Source of the DNA: Setoptus koraiensis
Taxonomy: Eukaryota > Arthropoda
DNA: 64,000 bases
Reading direction: 5' to 3'
Assembly: GCA_048013815.1 (NCBI GenBank)
Contig: CM106585.1
Location: forward strand, 2,852,001-2,916,000
A program made the translations under genes and the position numbers. The notes below the pieces were generated by a model. That model made no database searches. It worked only from the letters and a program-made list of their open reading frames with translations, and had not been told where the DNA came from. This document shows positions 41,686 through 52,446 of the stretch, one piece after another. Every line of letters begins with the position of its first letter. Position 1 is the first letter of the stretch.

Positions 41686-44600
41686 CGACGGCCTTGCCAG
41701 TTGCGCAACAGCGGCTCATAGCCGAGATATGATGTGAGATATGATGTGAGATATGAGTTGTGTGCGAGACGCGCGTCAAGAATTATCATCTGCTGCCGCA
41801 GTTGTGGCTGCTGTGGTTGCTGTCGTGCTGCTGCTGCTGTTGCTGCGCTGCTGACGTCGAGCTCGCTGGCAAGCGACAGAACGTGGATGCAAACAAACCA
41901 ATGATTAGGTGTTGTCATCGGGGCGCCTTATGGCTGGCTGCGATCGCTCGCACATGACTCGCTGTAAATGGTTATAATAAATTATGTGTAGTTTTGCTGG
42001 CTCACGCTGGCTGCATTGTGCTCGTGATGTTGTTGTTGTTGGTGTCGAGCTCGCTGCCAGTTGAACAGTCTGAACGACATGACGACGATCTTAGCCCGAG
42101 AGCAACAACAAAACAAGACAGCGCTGCATGCGGCCCGCTCATTATTCATTCTCCGCATGCATTATCCGCCATTATCGCTATGTTGTTTTTTGCTGTCTCG
42201 CTTTTTGCTGGCTCGCTTGTTGGCCGCGACTAGTCGCCGACTGGCTCGACACACACACACACACAATACGACGATGCGAGCGTCGAGCCCGCTCGGCCCG
42301 GCCGCCACTCGCAAGCGGGCAAGCTGGCAAGCTCGCAAGCGCGCCTAGCCAACGCGATAAAGGCGCAGCGCCCAGCCAAAGCGCCTAGCCAGCTGTCTAG
42401 CCAAAGCGCCTAGCCGAAGCGTCTAGCCAAATAGCGAAACTTTTCCGCTTGTTGGGCTGTATCATGTTGGCACGACCATGATGCTGATTAGCGCAGCAGC
42501 GTCGCCACCGCCGCTGGCAGCCGATGTGGCGCTGCCGCCGGGCGCTTGCGCGCCGCTTCCAAGACGGCAAACAATTCTCACTTTAATCACTCTATATTTA
42601 TTTTTATAATTTATCGTTGATAATCATCACTATCGCGTGTGTGTGTCGCCATTCACGCAACAACAACGCATAATGCATGCGCCTATATGCCGACCTATGG
42701 CTGGCAAGCGACCGACGGCACTCGCTCGCCAGCCGGTCTGGCTAGCCGGCTGCCAGTCAAATCCAGTTTCAAGCGGACTACCGTGTGGCGTGTGTGTGTG
42801 TGCGGCACAGTTTGCGCGCTCGGTCTGTGCGCCACTTGCATGCACTGGTGTGTATAGGCGCCACTTGCTTGCGAGCGCGTCACAGTCGCGCATCATCGGT
42901 GCCTGTGCCCAATGTGCGGTCTTGCCAGTTCGCCCAGCTAGCGACACGCAAGCACAGTGTGCGCGCGCTCGACACTCACTGTCAGAGCGGCTCGTGAGCA
43001 TTGTGTGTGCCGTGCGAGCGTCGTTTGCGGCTCATTTGCTGCCACCGATTGGCATGCAACAGGGGCCAGCAACAGGCACTGTTGCCGGCCAGTGCGTTGG
43101 CGCTGCCCCCGCCTCGCACCGTACGGCCATTTAGCGCAATCAAAGGGCGAGTGGGCGCAGCGCCGTCTGCACTGCCGACCCCCAATTCACACGATCCTAA
43201 TCTTGCTTGCGAGCGGCGGCGGCGGCGGCAGCCAGAGCGCCAACAAGGCCGGCGCGACAGCAACAGGCCAATCATGTCAATGTTTGTAGTTGATGCAACG
43301 TCAATCGGCCGGCCTGTGTCAGCGATCGGCTGGCACAGATTGTGTGTGCGCTGTTATTTGATGCGGGCCAATCTGTGCCCGCTGGCCACGGTTGCATGGC
43401 AGCGGCCAGCACATGGCGGCGGAGTGTGCGCCAATCAGGCTCAATTGGTCATTGTTGCCGCGGCCGCCGCCGCTGCATCGGAATGCGGCTGCCAGCCATT
43501 CGGCACAGACCGGCCCGATGTGCGCGCGCGGGGAGTGTGCACACTGTGTGCCGCGTCGGCCGGCGGTGTCGGCGGCGGCCCGAGCCAACAAACAGGAGGT
43601 CGTTAAATGGTGGCAGCCTCGTGAGCCAGTCATGCTTTTGCATGCGTGTGCGTCTGCACCATCGTCATCCCTGTGTCAGACCGTGAGAGCGTGCGCCGAC
43701 CGTGGGAACGACTCAGGAACGTGGGAGCGCGCGACCACGCACACTCGTCTCCCCCACTGCTCTGGCAGCGCTGCACCACCGCACCATTGCAGACGGCGCG
43801 CCGCTGCAGACGGTGCGCCACTGCGGACGGTGCAGCGCTGCCGATGATGCTGCGGCGGCGGCGGCGGCCTGTTGCTGGCCGGCCGCCGGCTTGCACGGTT
43901 CAACTGTTGAACCTCCGCCAACTGCACACCGCTGCCGCCGCCGCACTGGCGTAGCACTGCTGCTGCGGCGTAGTGTCATTTGCGCAACACTCGACGCAGC
44001 TTTGCACCTTGTACGGCGCACCGCTGGCTGCACCGTCACCGGGGGCACCGCTACCATACAGGGTGCGCACTAAACGGGGCAGCTGCTTGACCGCTGCCAC
44101 AGCGGCAAACCTGTCGCAGGCGCGGCCGGACAGTGTGCACTCTCGGGCCACAGGCTTGGGTCACAGGCTTGAGCCACAGGCAACAGGCGGACAGAGCGGG
44201 CGGCAAGCTGCATTCTCACAATGGTCAGCAAACAAACAAACGTTGGCAATGGTGTGTCGCTGTCGCTGTTGTTGTTGCTGTTGTTGCTGTTGCTGCTGTT
44301 GGCCACACTGCTGGGCACTAATGACAGTGGTGAGCACGCTCAAAGGCGACGGTCGTTGGTCACACGCTCGGGCACACGCACAGTCACACGACTGCAGGCG
44401 CAGACAAGCGCGCTGCTCTGTGCGCTGGAATCTGGGCCCGCCGCTTTGATTGGCGTGCCGGTGCAGCCCAGCGCTGTTGTCAGTGTGCGTATAGGAATGA
44501 CGGGGCAACGAAGAGCGCTCCAACGCGCACCGCCACCCCCAAGATGCGCACAAGAGCGCGACAGCGATGCCAGGCACCAAGTGAATCAAGTGTGTGAGCG

Positions 44601-44792
44601 CTCGTTAGAAATCATTCTCGTTTTGAATGTCCACCGAGCAACATCGACAACGACCAACAACAACAATCAACCAACCACCAACAACCAACTCAAACTCAAC
44701 AGCAAACAACTAATACTCGTTCAGATCATCAAGCAATTGCAATCAGCATTCAGCAAACAACCACCACACACACACAACACACTCACATCACA

Positions 44793-45260
44793 ATGGCACC
44801 GTTAAGTCAGAAGGCGCTCGAGCGCAAAAGCAACAAGCCCATCATGGAGAAGAAACGCCGAGCAAGAATAAACAATTGTCTAAATCAGTTAAAGGCGCTC
44901 ATATTGGAGACCAACAACGATAGAAGACACTCCAAATTGGAAAAGGCAGACATACTAGAGATGACTGTGAGGTATCTACAAAATCTACGCCAATTTCACA
45001 ATTTAAATCACCACCAACAACTGCCCCTACAGCAACATCACACGCACCAGCAGCAGCACCCATTACAGCAACATCATCATTTGCACCACCAACAATTACC
45101 AATACACGCATTGCAACTACATCATCTTCAGCATCACATGTCACAATTGAACAGTGGCGCCCCATCAGTGCCTGGCTCGCCATCGCCATCGCCATCATCG
45201 TCAAATGAATCAGAGCAGGGTAGCACCACAACTCACGGTAGCACATGGAGGCCCTGGTAG
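44793..45260 (+). CDS. Hes: Hairy/E(spl)-class bHLH repressor with WRPW, no Orange domain
   Basis: 155 residues, one exon. The basic region [21 protein letters not shown] carries the Hairy-class proline (NKP), followed by helix 1 ([13 protein letters not shown]), loop ([10 protein letters not shown]) and helix 2 ([15 protein letters not shown]). The protein ends in GSTWRPW, the Groucho-binding tetrapeptide at the extreme C-terminus. Known role: Notch-responsive transcriptional repressor binding N/E-boxes. Between bHLH and WRPW lies a His/Gln-rich run (about residues 72-120) and a Ser/Pro segment, with no Orange domain, and the total is well below the usual 200-400 residues. The start ATG precedes [16 protein letters not shown] closely. 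A long GC-rich gene-poor domain lies upstream; some Su(H)-type sites occur there. Confidence 0.9.
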   Translation: MAPLSQKALERKSNKPIMEKKRRARINNCLNQLKALILETNNDRRHSKLEKADILEMTVRYLQNLRQFHNLNHHQQLPLQQHHTHQQQHPLQQHHHLHHQQLPIHALQLHHLQHHMSQLNSGAPSVPGSPSPSPSSSNESEQGSTTTHGSTWRPW

Positions 45261-46148
45261 TTAAACCACAAACCAACTACCAGCCGGTACAAGCAACCAC
45301 ATTGAACACAGACGGACAACCCCCGCCTAACCCGGTCACTCCTCCCCCGCGCGTCACTCGGGTGTGCGCGTGTGTGTGTCGCAACAACAACAACAGCATT
45401 GCAATTTGTCAACAAATCGAACAATTTGCTCATTCTGCTAATTATTGGCAGCTAATTCAACTTGCAAAACTAAACAAACTCGCGCGCGCGCACACACACA
45501 CTTATTATTGTTATTATTATTATTACTTATAGATTATTAAAACTACTATTAAAACTATTTGAAAATTTATATATAATAATAAACTCTATTATTATCACAA
45601 TTACATTACATGACGATCATCCGTTGCTGTTTTCTTTTTCTATTTTTCTATTCTTTTTCTATTCTTTCGAAAGAACGGGCAAGAGCATCTGACGCACCGA
45701 TCGAGGGTGCAACAACGAATTCATCCGACTTGTGGGAATGGTCAGGTGAGTTACATTGTAACAGTATCGCGGAAATATATGCATACTCACTCGTGACTCG
45801 ACTAGCAGAGACAGCAAAGGTGCGCGAGCGAGCCGTTTCTCGTGCGTGCTCTCGCGTTCCTTTACTACATGTATGCTGCATACTGATGCAACTGATTTCA
45901 CCTGTCAGCTGACTGGCGCGGTAGCCTGTAATGCATTGTTTACATTTCTTTGTGTAGAATTGATCAATCGTTTTCTATTGCATGTACAATTTTAATACAG
46001 TCAATTGCAACTATTATTCAATTATTATTATTAATTTTCTCAGTCAATCTATCGACCTCAAACACAGGCCCACAAACGACCGTTGCACGAATAGCAATTC
46101 CTATCGACAAATGCGATCATCTACAAGCACTTTTATCTATCAACCAAA
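45261..46148. other. Region between Hes and the next small gene
   Basis: 3' UTR of Hes to about 45600, then AT-rich DNA. No other gene is supported; a 100-codon frame at 45610-45912 has no recognisable features. Confidence 0.4.
45578..45583 (+). terminator. AATAAA poly(A) signal of Hes
   Basis: AATAAA about 318 bases past the Hes stop in an AT-rich 3' UTR-like segment. Confidence 0.45.
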
Positions 46149-46694
46149 ATGGATGTAGAGCACGAAATTTCATCCATCAAGGATGCAAGCGATCTCATTA
46201 AATTAATAGATTCTTTAGATTTTCCCCCAACTCAATCAGATTGCACACAACAGAAACAGTTTGTACAACTTATTATATCATTGTTGGCCACAAAACCGCA
46301 TGTTTTTCAAACCGATGTCTACGAGTCTGTCTCCCTCTATAATGAGCGATCTGCTAAAGGCCTGGCTCAGGGCTACATCACCCCAGATAATCTTAAATTA
46401 ATGTCCACCAGCTCAAATCATCGTACAACATGGCTTAAATATGAAGTGTTACTGTGCCATTTGATCAAAAAGAAACAGTTAACGTCCAAGATATTGGCTG
46501 AAGAAATATTGACTACAATCAAACACGACCTAGATAAAAATATTCTAGCCTCAGTATCGAGCGTGTTGAGCTCTTGCGTCAGGCGGTGTCAGCAGGTTAA
46601 TCCCAACATCGCCGATGATGAAGATGAAGAGAAATGGTGTGAAATTTTAGACTGGCTAGCTTGGTTTTGTTCAGCAGAAGATGGAGAAATTTAA
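46149..46694 (+). CDS. Unrecognised helical protein, 181 residues
   Basis: Single open frame starting at an AAAATGG context (MDVEHEISSIKDASDLIKLIDSLDF) and ending EKWCEILDWLAWFCSAEDGEI. The residues look like a real soluble, mostly helical protein: amphipathic heptads, few Gly or Pro, and an acidic patch (DDEDEE) before a Trp-rich tail. There is no signal peptide, membrane span, zinc motif or enzyme signature, and I cannot assign a family. The stop lies 48 bases from the convergent MON2 stop. No AATAAA follows on plus before MON2 coding sequence; the nearest one I see is about 47134, inside MON2 antisense, so the transcripts may overlap. Confidence 0.7.
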   Translation: MDVEHEISSIKDASDLIKLIDSLDFPPTQSDCTQQKQFVQLIISLLATKPHVFQTDVYESVSLYNERSAKGLAQGYITPDNLKLMSTSSNHRTTWLKYEVLLCHLIKKKQLTSKILAEEILTTIKHDLDKNILASVSSVLSSCVRRCQQVNPNIADDEDEEKWCEILDWLAWFCSAEDGEI

Positions 46695-46742
46695 TAGACA
46701 AATGCATTTAGATATACAAGAGTGCTCAAATTTGTGTTTATT

Positions 46743-49700
46743 CTAATTTTCAATATTAGCCGGTGGAGAGGCCAGCAATGAGGCGTATTCATGTAAAACC
46801 TCATTGAGCGATCTTTGTACAAGGGCTGCTGGCGAATCACGTGTTGCACAATCGACTAGGTGAGGATACAGTGATATTACTTGATTCCAGACACTCTTAC
46901 CGACCACTTCGGGAGGAACCTTCTTCAGTGATGACATTAAAGTGGCCATTGCTTTCAAAACAAACGATATTTCCGACATCCTATGACGTGGTAGTGGGCA
47001 CTTCCCGGCTAGTCTCTCGTCGTGATTAAACTTGATTATCACATCACTGAAGCGTTGCAGGAGACAATTCACGGCCAGTTTATTTACAATTCCCACATTT
47101 TGCTCCGGCGGAAGTGATTCATTAATAAATAATTCTGGATTACCCTGAGGACCAAAATAAGAGAACTGTAGAAGTGTTTCAAAGCAACATCGAGCAAAAT
47201 CCTCGCGCAATCTGACGCTAGTGGATTCCAAGCAAACCGGCAATATGTTTATAGTCGGAGAATGTATTGATCCTCTATTGAGAAGTGTCACTATCTGAAG
47301 AACAAATTCCTTGGGTATTGAACTAGAATTTGGTAGTATTCTATCTCTAATAAATTCGACAATCTTAACATCAAGACCCTCATCCTGAGCTTTCAATTGC
47401 GCATTGTAAATGGTTGTCACATCACTTCCACAGGTGCTGTCTAAACTACTTGTGGTAGTCGCAGATAAACTAGGCGATGATTGGTTAGATGTAGACCTTT
47501 TAATAATTCTACCACTATTGCAGACTTGATTGGAGAAGGGAAATGCCAGTTGCTGCTGCTCACCATAATATGAACTCGAAAAACTGGCGCCAAATGGAAG
47601 TTGGTTGCGAGAATTGTTGTTCATCGAATTTCCAACAACGTTCAAATTAGTAGTTCCGGAGATAACATTCGGAAAAAGGAATAACTCTAGACAGAGTGCC
47701 AGGTCAGCCCAAAGGTTTACAAACAGTTCAGGATATTTTCTTGCTACGTTCAAACCTACTTGCAATATGTTTAACAAAGACAAAACTGCTAGTTTCCATG
47801 TAGAGTGATGCAATGGACATTGTTTAAGTTGAGGAGCATCCTGCATGATGACCACTATAGTATGTAAAACTTGAGATTGTATCACGACACGATTGTTTGC
47901 AAATTGTCTATAGATTACGACAAGGTTCTTCAGACACTTTTCTGCAAATGGAGTACTGTTTGGCATCATCATCTGGTCTGGTTGATGGATAACTGGTCGC
48001 TGGTCGATCGAGATAACAGGACATTCTGTTTTGATGAAAGAATAAGTAAAGAACTTTGCTAATTGTTCGAAATATACTGGCAAAATTTCATTCTCGATGC
48101 TTGCTTTCAAGATATCATCAGTTATTTGTTGATCCGACGATTGCAGTTGGTTAGTTGGATTACCGGTTGCAATATGCTGTTCAGTACTCTCATTTTCATT
48201 GTTTTGCATTTGTGGACTCTCAGAAATTGGTTTCATTGGAATATTTTGTCTCTGAATAGGTTGTATGGCTGGGTTAACTGGAATGGGAGGTGGTTCATCA
48301 GAATGCTTGGCTAGTAAATCTTTTTCGATTTCTCCCATAACCTCGAGAGCAGCGTTATGCAAAGGAGTAGTATGTATTACAGTAAGATTGTTATCCGATT
48401 GGCCACCAGCATTACAAGCCACAGATGATGTTGAAGATGGGTTATTGTGATTGATGTGATGTAAAGGCATAGTTTGGTAAGCAAATACGGATGATATGTC
48501 ATGATCTGTAATTGGAACTGATAAACAACGGTCCAACACTTGACATACTCGTTTAAATTCAGTAGCCTTGAATTCCGTCTTAATGTTGGGATATAGATAT
48601 AGAAATATTTTAACATAATTCAATAGGTATGTTTGTGAAGGGATTGTCAGCACATTCGCTTGCTCTGGAGACGGTATGACCAAAGGTCGCGAATCTCCAT
48701 TCGAGGTTCTAATCTTGTTGCACTGGGTTATCAGATCCTGCAAAAGCTGTGGTTCTGTCGACTCTGAGATTGATACGATGGGTTTTACTTTGTCGACGAA
48801 TCCGCTAACTTGCGTCACCTCTATGCCTATTGTACACCAAGTGTTCCAGGCTGATAACCATAAGGCTAAATCTTGTGATGCGTCCAATAGTTTATTGTTA
48901 TCTTGTTTTGGTTTTGCAGTGGCGTGAGATGCATTACAACTTGTTAATAACTCTTGAAAACTCTTCAATGCCGCCAATGAAACTTCTGAAACTTTGCTGA
49001 GAGAAGCAGTTTTAATGAATTCAAGCAGAACCTTCCAAGCGTTGGGAAACTTGTTGATTGCAAGAAGATTGTCCCTTTTAGTGGTAAATACTTTAGTAAC
49101 ACCGCTCAGTGCAAGAACTTGGGTCTCTGACCATTGTTTTTGGGCTGTGTTTCGTGTATGATGCAATAGAATTTCGCCTTGCAAATCGTCATAATTCTCT
49201 TTGTTGTCTAAACCAGAACCTGTAGATTGCTGAATCTTCACGTCGGAAGCTAGGCCGGAATTAGTACGGACTTGATTTAGTAACGGGAACAGTACTTGCC
49301 ATAAAACAGCTTGCCATGTTCTGGCTTCCAAGATGGACCCGTGAGTGGTGATTGTAGCAAACAAAGTTTGACAAGCACTTTTCCTTATCGCTGGTCGAGT
49401 ATCTATACATATTTCACTCAATTTTGAGAACGACGCCATCCATATAGCATCATAGTCTGTTAAATCTGATTGTTTCATATATTCATGAATAAAAGCTAGA
49501 TTGGGTGCGTCCTCTTCGAAGCCTTTCTTTATCTGATCAGTGTCTCGACGTGTCAAACCGCCGATTATCTTGTTTCTATTCTGATATAAATAATCAGCTA
49601 CATTCCATAACAACCCAATTGCAGTCAGCGACACATTCAGTTCTTGTGTTTGAGAAGCAAATTTGACAATTCCGGCAATGACCAAAATTATATACTTGCT

Positions 49701-51710
49701 ATCTATTGCGGATAGATAGTCACTCACAATCAACTGTAAACACTGGAACGCAATCCTGATAAGATTTTCATTTTGCATTTCATCAACAGTACCTATTATA
49801 TCTATGAGCTGAGGCCAGCCGCCTCCATATCCGAAGCTCATACTTTCACTGTTCGATAATAGAGAATCTCCGGAGGTACTCTGGATTATCTGCAAAACTG
49901 CATCTAATTGCTTTTGTCTTATATCTTGATGAGCTACGGTGGAAAGACTTTGTAAAGGCCGAAGTAGAACACGTTGATTCAATGGAAGTGGCTTGAGGTT
50001 TCTATGTTGTTGCTGTAGATGACAAGAAGCTTGTCTAATCAGATGTGTTAATGCGTCAGCGCCCCACTCTCGAATCCGCAAATGCGAATGATGAATTACC
50101 TCTAGAAAATGACTTGTCAATGGTTTCCATATTACATCTATTCTATGCAAGTTGACAAGGCCAATTTCTAATAATTTAACTATTATATAAGGAGATGGCT
50201 CTCGGTTTGGTGTGCTTGCTGATATAGGTGAAGCACTGAGAGAACTCGAATCTGTTGTTGGGGAAGAGTGTCCCTCTATTGTGTCACTTGATAGTTTACA
50301 CAACTCATCAACCAACTTTAATAGACAAGCATCATCTAGAAGAGGAGAGTTTTCAAACAGCTTTGAGATCATGGTTGTTAGAACTGGTACCTCTGATGTT
50401 GTAACTGATGATATAGTTGTACCCGCTGTTCCTGTATCGGCGCTACTAAGTCGTGCTAATTTGAGGGGTCCGCCCGTCACTTGTTTTAGACTTGTGTCAC
50501 TTTCGATGAGTTTAACAAAGATGGACATAAAAATTGCACTTCTGTTAATCAATTCACGATAAAACTTTTGTATTAACATGGAGAGTATACGCAATATACG
50601 CATCGACGTGGCGTTGATTGGCTGATCTGAGCTAATGTTGGCTATAACTGACTCTTCTACTTCATTGGGTGAGTGTGCTGACTTTTGATCTTTGTTAGTC
50701 GACAAATCATGTGCTTTGTTTAAGGGTAATGTTGATGTGTTCTCACTGTCCTCATAGCTGATATCTGGTGAAAATAGTTTCAGGATCATTGGACAAACTT
50801 TCTTCTTTATTAAATATTTGAATTCCTCGTGCCTCGCCAATGTGTCAGAATAAGATATAAAAACTATCTCAAGTAGCTCCAATCCGAATGTTCTAGTCAT
50901 CTCCGTCATGCCAACTAGCCAATATGGCTGTTCTGCTTTCACAAGCTGTATTAGATCTCGCATAAGTAGGAAGGCATCGGCTGCAGCTGGCTTGAGGGAT
51001 TTGGGTGCATACTGCTGAGGGAATTTGCTTCCATGTTCCAGCATGTTAGCGGTAACACACAGATGCAATTCATTAAGGTCTAATGGTTGTACAATAAATT
51101 TGTTTGCTAAAGATGCTTCGCCGCTAGTATTACTTCCAACCAAACCTTCTAATTGATCTTTATCTTCATTTTCGACCCTCTCAATGATGTTTGCCACTAG
51201 TTGTCTGATAGTGGCTGAGGCGACGTTCCTGTGGGGACTTTTAGTAAAATGCAATCTGAAACACAATACCAGAGACTTTGCTAGCGCAGCCCCCGTTACG
51301 ATACCATTGGTAGATACTAACAAAGTGACAGTTTGTAATACTTTAAGCTCTTCGGTGTTGTTTTCCATTAATGTCCATAGACAGTCGACAAAGTTACATG
51401 CTGCGGTTGGCGATAAAGCCTGGAAAGTAATTAATCGCTGGACTGCTCCCAGGCTTATTTGAACAATTTTCTGGTTTTGTTTGTTGAATTCACAGGCCAT
51501 AATAAATGGCTCAACTATCCTGACACTATCTTCGTACAAAGCCTGTCTAAGACTGAGACCGGATCTGTCAACCATGTTACTGACGGCTCTGACCTTGATA
51601 ATGCCAGCCTCCGCAGCCTCCTTAAGAGGGGGCAGTTTTCTTTTGGCCTCATTTGATATGGTTCTGAGGTCACTTTGTAAAGAGTCAAGAAGATTTGTGG
51701 TCAGAGCCAT
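46743..51710 (-). CDS. MON2: MON2 homologue (ARF-GEF-related trafficking regulator), intronless
   Basis: 1655 residues in a single exon; human MON2 has about 1717. The N-terminus (LLDSLQSDLRTISNEAKRKLPPLKEAAEAGIIKVR) and the next helices form the dimerisation/cyclophilin-binding domain shared with BIG1/GBF1; a HUS-like segment follows. The middle holds LLWNVADYLYQNRNK, CIDTRPAIRKSACQTLFATI, HHTRNTAEKQWSETQVLALSG and EVSLAALKSFQELL, near-identical to MON2. There is no Sec7 catalytic domain, as expected. Known role: scaffold with DOPEY and ATP9A for endosome-to-Golgi transport. The AATAAA (plus TTTATT 46737-46742) directly abuts the TAG stop, implying a very short 3' UTR. The gene is head-to-head with the SON-like gene; part of its coding sequence recurs as a decayed copy near 59.5-59.8 kb. 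Confidence 0.95.
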   Translation of the reverse strand: MALTTNLLDSLQSDLRTISNEAKRKLPPLKEAAEAGIIKVRAVSNMVDRSGLSLRQALYEDSVRIVEPFIMACEFNKQNQKIVQISLGAVQRLITFQALSPTAACNFVDCLWTLMENNTEELKVLQTVTLLVSTNGIVTGAALAKSLVLCFRLHFTKSPHRNVASATIRQLVANIIERVENEDKDQLEGLVGSNTSGEASLANKFIVQPLDLNELHLCVTANMLEHGSKFPQQYAPKSLKPAAADAFLLMRDLIQLVKAEQPYWLVGMTEMTRTFGLELLEIVFISYSDTLARHEEFKYLIKKKVCPMILKLFSPDISYEDSENTSTLPLNKAHDLSTNKDQKSAHSPNEVEESVIANISSDQPINATSMRILRILSMLIQKFYRELINRSAIFMSIFVKLIESDTSLKQVTGGPLKLARLSSADTGTAGTTISSVTTSEVPVLTTMISKLFENSPLLDDACLLKLVDELCKLSSDTIEGHSSPTTDSSSLSASPISASTPNREPSPYIIVKLLEIGLVNLHRIDVIWKPLTSHFLEVIHHSHLRIREWGADALTHLIRQASCHLQQQHRNLKPLPLNQRVLLRPLQSLSTVAHQDIRQKQLDAVLQIIQSTSGDSLLSNSESMSFGYGGGWPQLIDIIGTVDEMQNENLIRIAFQCLQLIVSDYLSAIDSKYIILVIAGIVKFASQTQELNVSLTAIGLLWNVADYLYQNRNKIIGGLTRRDTDQIKKGFEEDAPNLAFIHEYMKQSDLTDYDAIWMASFSKLSEICIDTRPAIRKSACQTLFATITTHGSILEARTWQAVLWQVLFPLLNQVRTNSGLASDVKIQQSTGSGLDNKENYDDLQGEILLHHTRNTAQKQWSETQVLALSGVTKVFTTKRDNLLAINKFPNAWKVLLEFIKTASLSKVSEVSLAALKSFQELLTSCNASHATAKPKQDNNKLLDASQDLALWLSAWNTWCTIGIEVTQVSGFVDKVKPIVSISESTEPQLLQDLITQCNKIRTSNGDSRPLVIPSPEQANVLTIPSQTYLLNYVKIFLYLYPNIKTEFKATEFKRVCQVLDRCLSVPITDHDISSVFAYQTMPLHHINHNNPSSTSSVACNAGGQSDNNLTVIHTTPLHNAALEVMGEIEKDLLAKHSDEPPPIPVNPAIQPIQRQNIPMKPISESPQMQNNENESTEQHIATGNPTNQLQSSDQQITDDILKASIENEILPVYFEQLAKFFTYSFIKTECPVISIDQRPVIHQPDQMMMPNSTPFAEKCLKNLVVIYRQFANNRVVIQSQVLHTIVVIMQDAPQLKQCPLHHSTWKLAVLSLLNILQVGLNVARKYPELFVNLWADLALCLELFLFPNVISGTTNLNVVGNSMNNNSRNQLPFGASFSSSYYGEQQQLAFPFSNQVCNSGRIIKRSTSNQSSPSLSATTTSSLDSTCGSDVTTIYNAQLKAQDEGLDVKIVEFIRDRILPNSSSIPKEFVLQIVTLLNRGSIHSPTINILPVCLESTSVRLREDFARCCFETLLQFSYFGPQGNPELFINESLPPEQNVGIVNKLAVNCLLQRFSDVIIKFNHDERLAGKCPLPRHRMSEISFVLKAMATLMSSLKKVPPEVVGKSVWNQVISLYPHLVDCATRDSPAALVQRSLNEVLHEYASLLASPPANIEN

Positions 51711-52446
51711 GAGTTTTTGATCGGTTGTATAATTTCAGGTGTTTTCAGCTTCAAATAAGGGAGTAACAAACAGAGAGGGATGCCAAGAATGGGTGTACAA
51801 ATTAGCCGTTTGCTCACTAACTCATATATCCAGTTGCTGTACACTCCACATCATGATGACACTAATCTATGGTTGTGGAGAGAAACCGATAATAATAATG
51901 ATGTCGATTTGGTTGTAGCCGTCTTATGATGAGCGATTGAAATGGGAACAATTGTCAAAATTTTTAAAAGGTAGATCCTGCTTTCGTAAGTAGCTCCATG
52001 TTCCGTCAGAGAAGGAAAACAATTTATGATTTCTATCTAGTAGTAAATGCGACAATGTTTTCAATGGTAAAATGGTAGTGATAATGGTTGTAATATAATA
52101 GAAATAATAATAATAGCGATAATTTTATCAATTAATGGTAACCGACTCCTTTGTGAAATGTTTTTGTGTTCAAGCTGTCCAACTTGGCCATACATGCACA
52201 TACTGCACAAAGAGACAGTGGGGGAAAGAGCGAAGTAGAAATGACTTCAACATTGTGGTGACGAGCGAGTAAATAAAGCAAACCATCATGCCAGCTGATC
52301 TTTTGAAACACATTTTTTTGGTTCGGCATCTTGAAAGTTCTACACAACTTTTGCACACTCTCACTAACATGTAGTTTTCCAACCACCGATGACCTTCCGG
52401 GTGCTCCCTGCAACATATGTAATTATTATCTCCTATCGCCTAGAGA
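51711..52446. promoter_or_regulatory. Divergent promoter region of MON2 and the SON-like gene
   Basis: 736 bases between two head-to-head genes, so it must contain both start regions. A 94-codon minus-strand frame (52132-52416) lies here but shows no domain. No clear TATA box or initiator can be chosen. Confidence 0.4.

Larger units (their letters stand above)
31901..44792. other. Gene-poor GC-rich domain upstream of the Hes gene
   Basis: Nearly 13 kb of visibly GC-rich DNA. Dozens of frames of 60-200 codons stay open in several phases at once on both strands; none shows a recognisable domain, and their residues (Arg, Ala, Gly, Cys) mirror base composition, so I treat them as non-coding. The DNA is built from recurring short words (GGCCAGT, TTGGC, GCTCGC), 12-bp and 27-bp tandem repeats, GC and CAA/GTT simple repeats, G-runs, and many hairpins with perfect or near-perfect 11-21 bp arms. 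It ends at the Hes gene and may be its regulatory DNA, a noncoding transcript, or both. Confidence 0.4.

Noticed and set aside
52132-52416. 94-codon minus-strand frame between MON2 and the SON-like gene
   Set aside because: Sits in the divergent promoter with no domain; the residues look partly protein-like, so it is mentioned but not called a gene.
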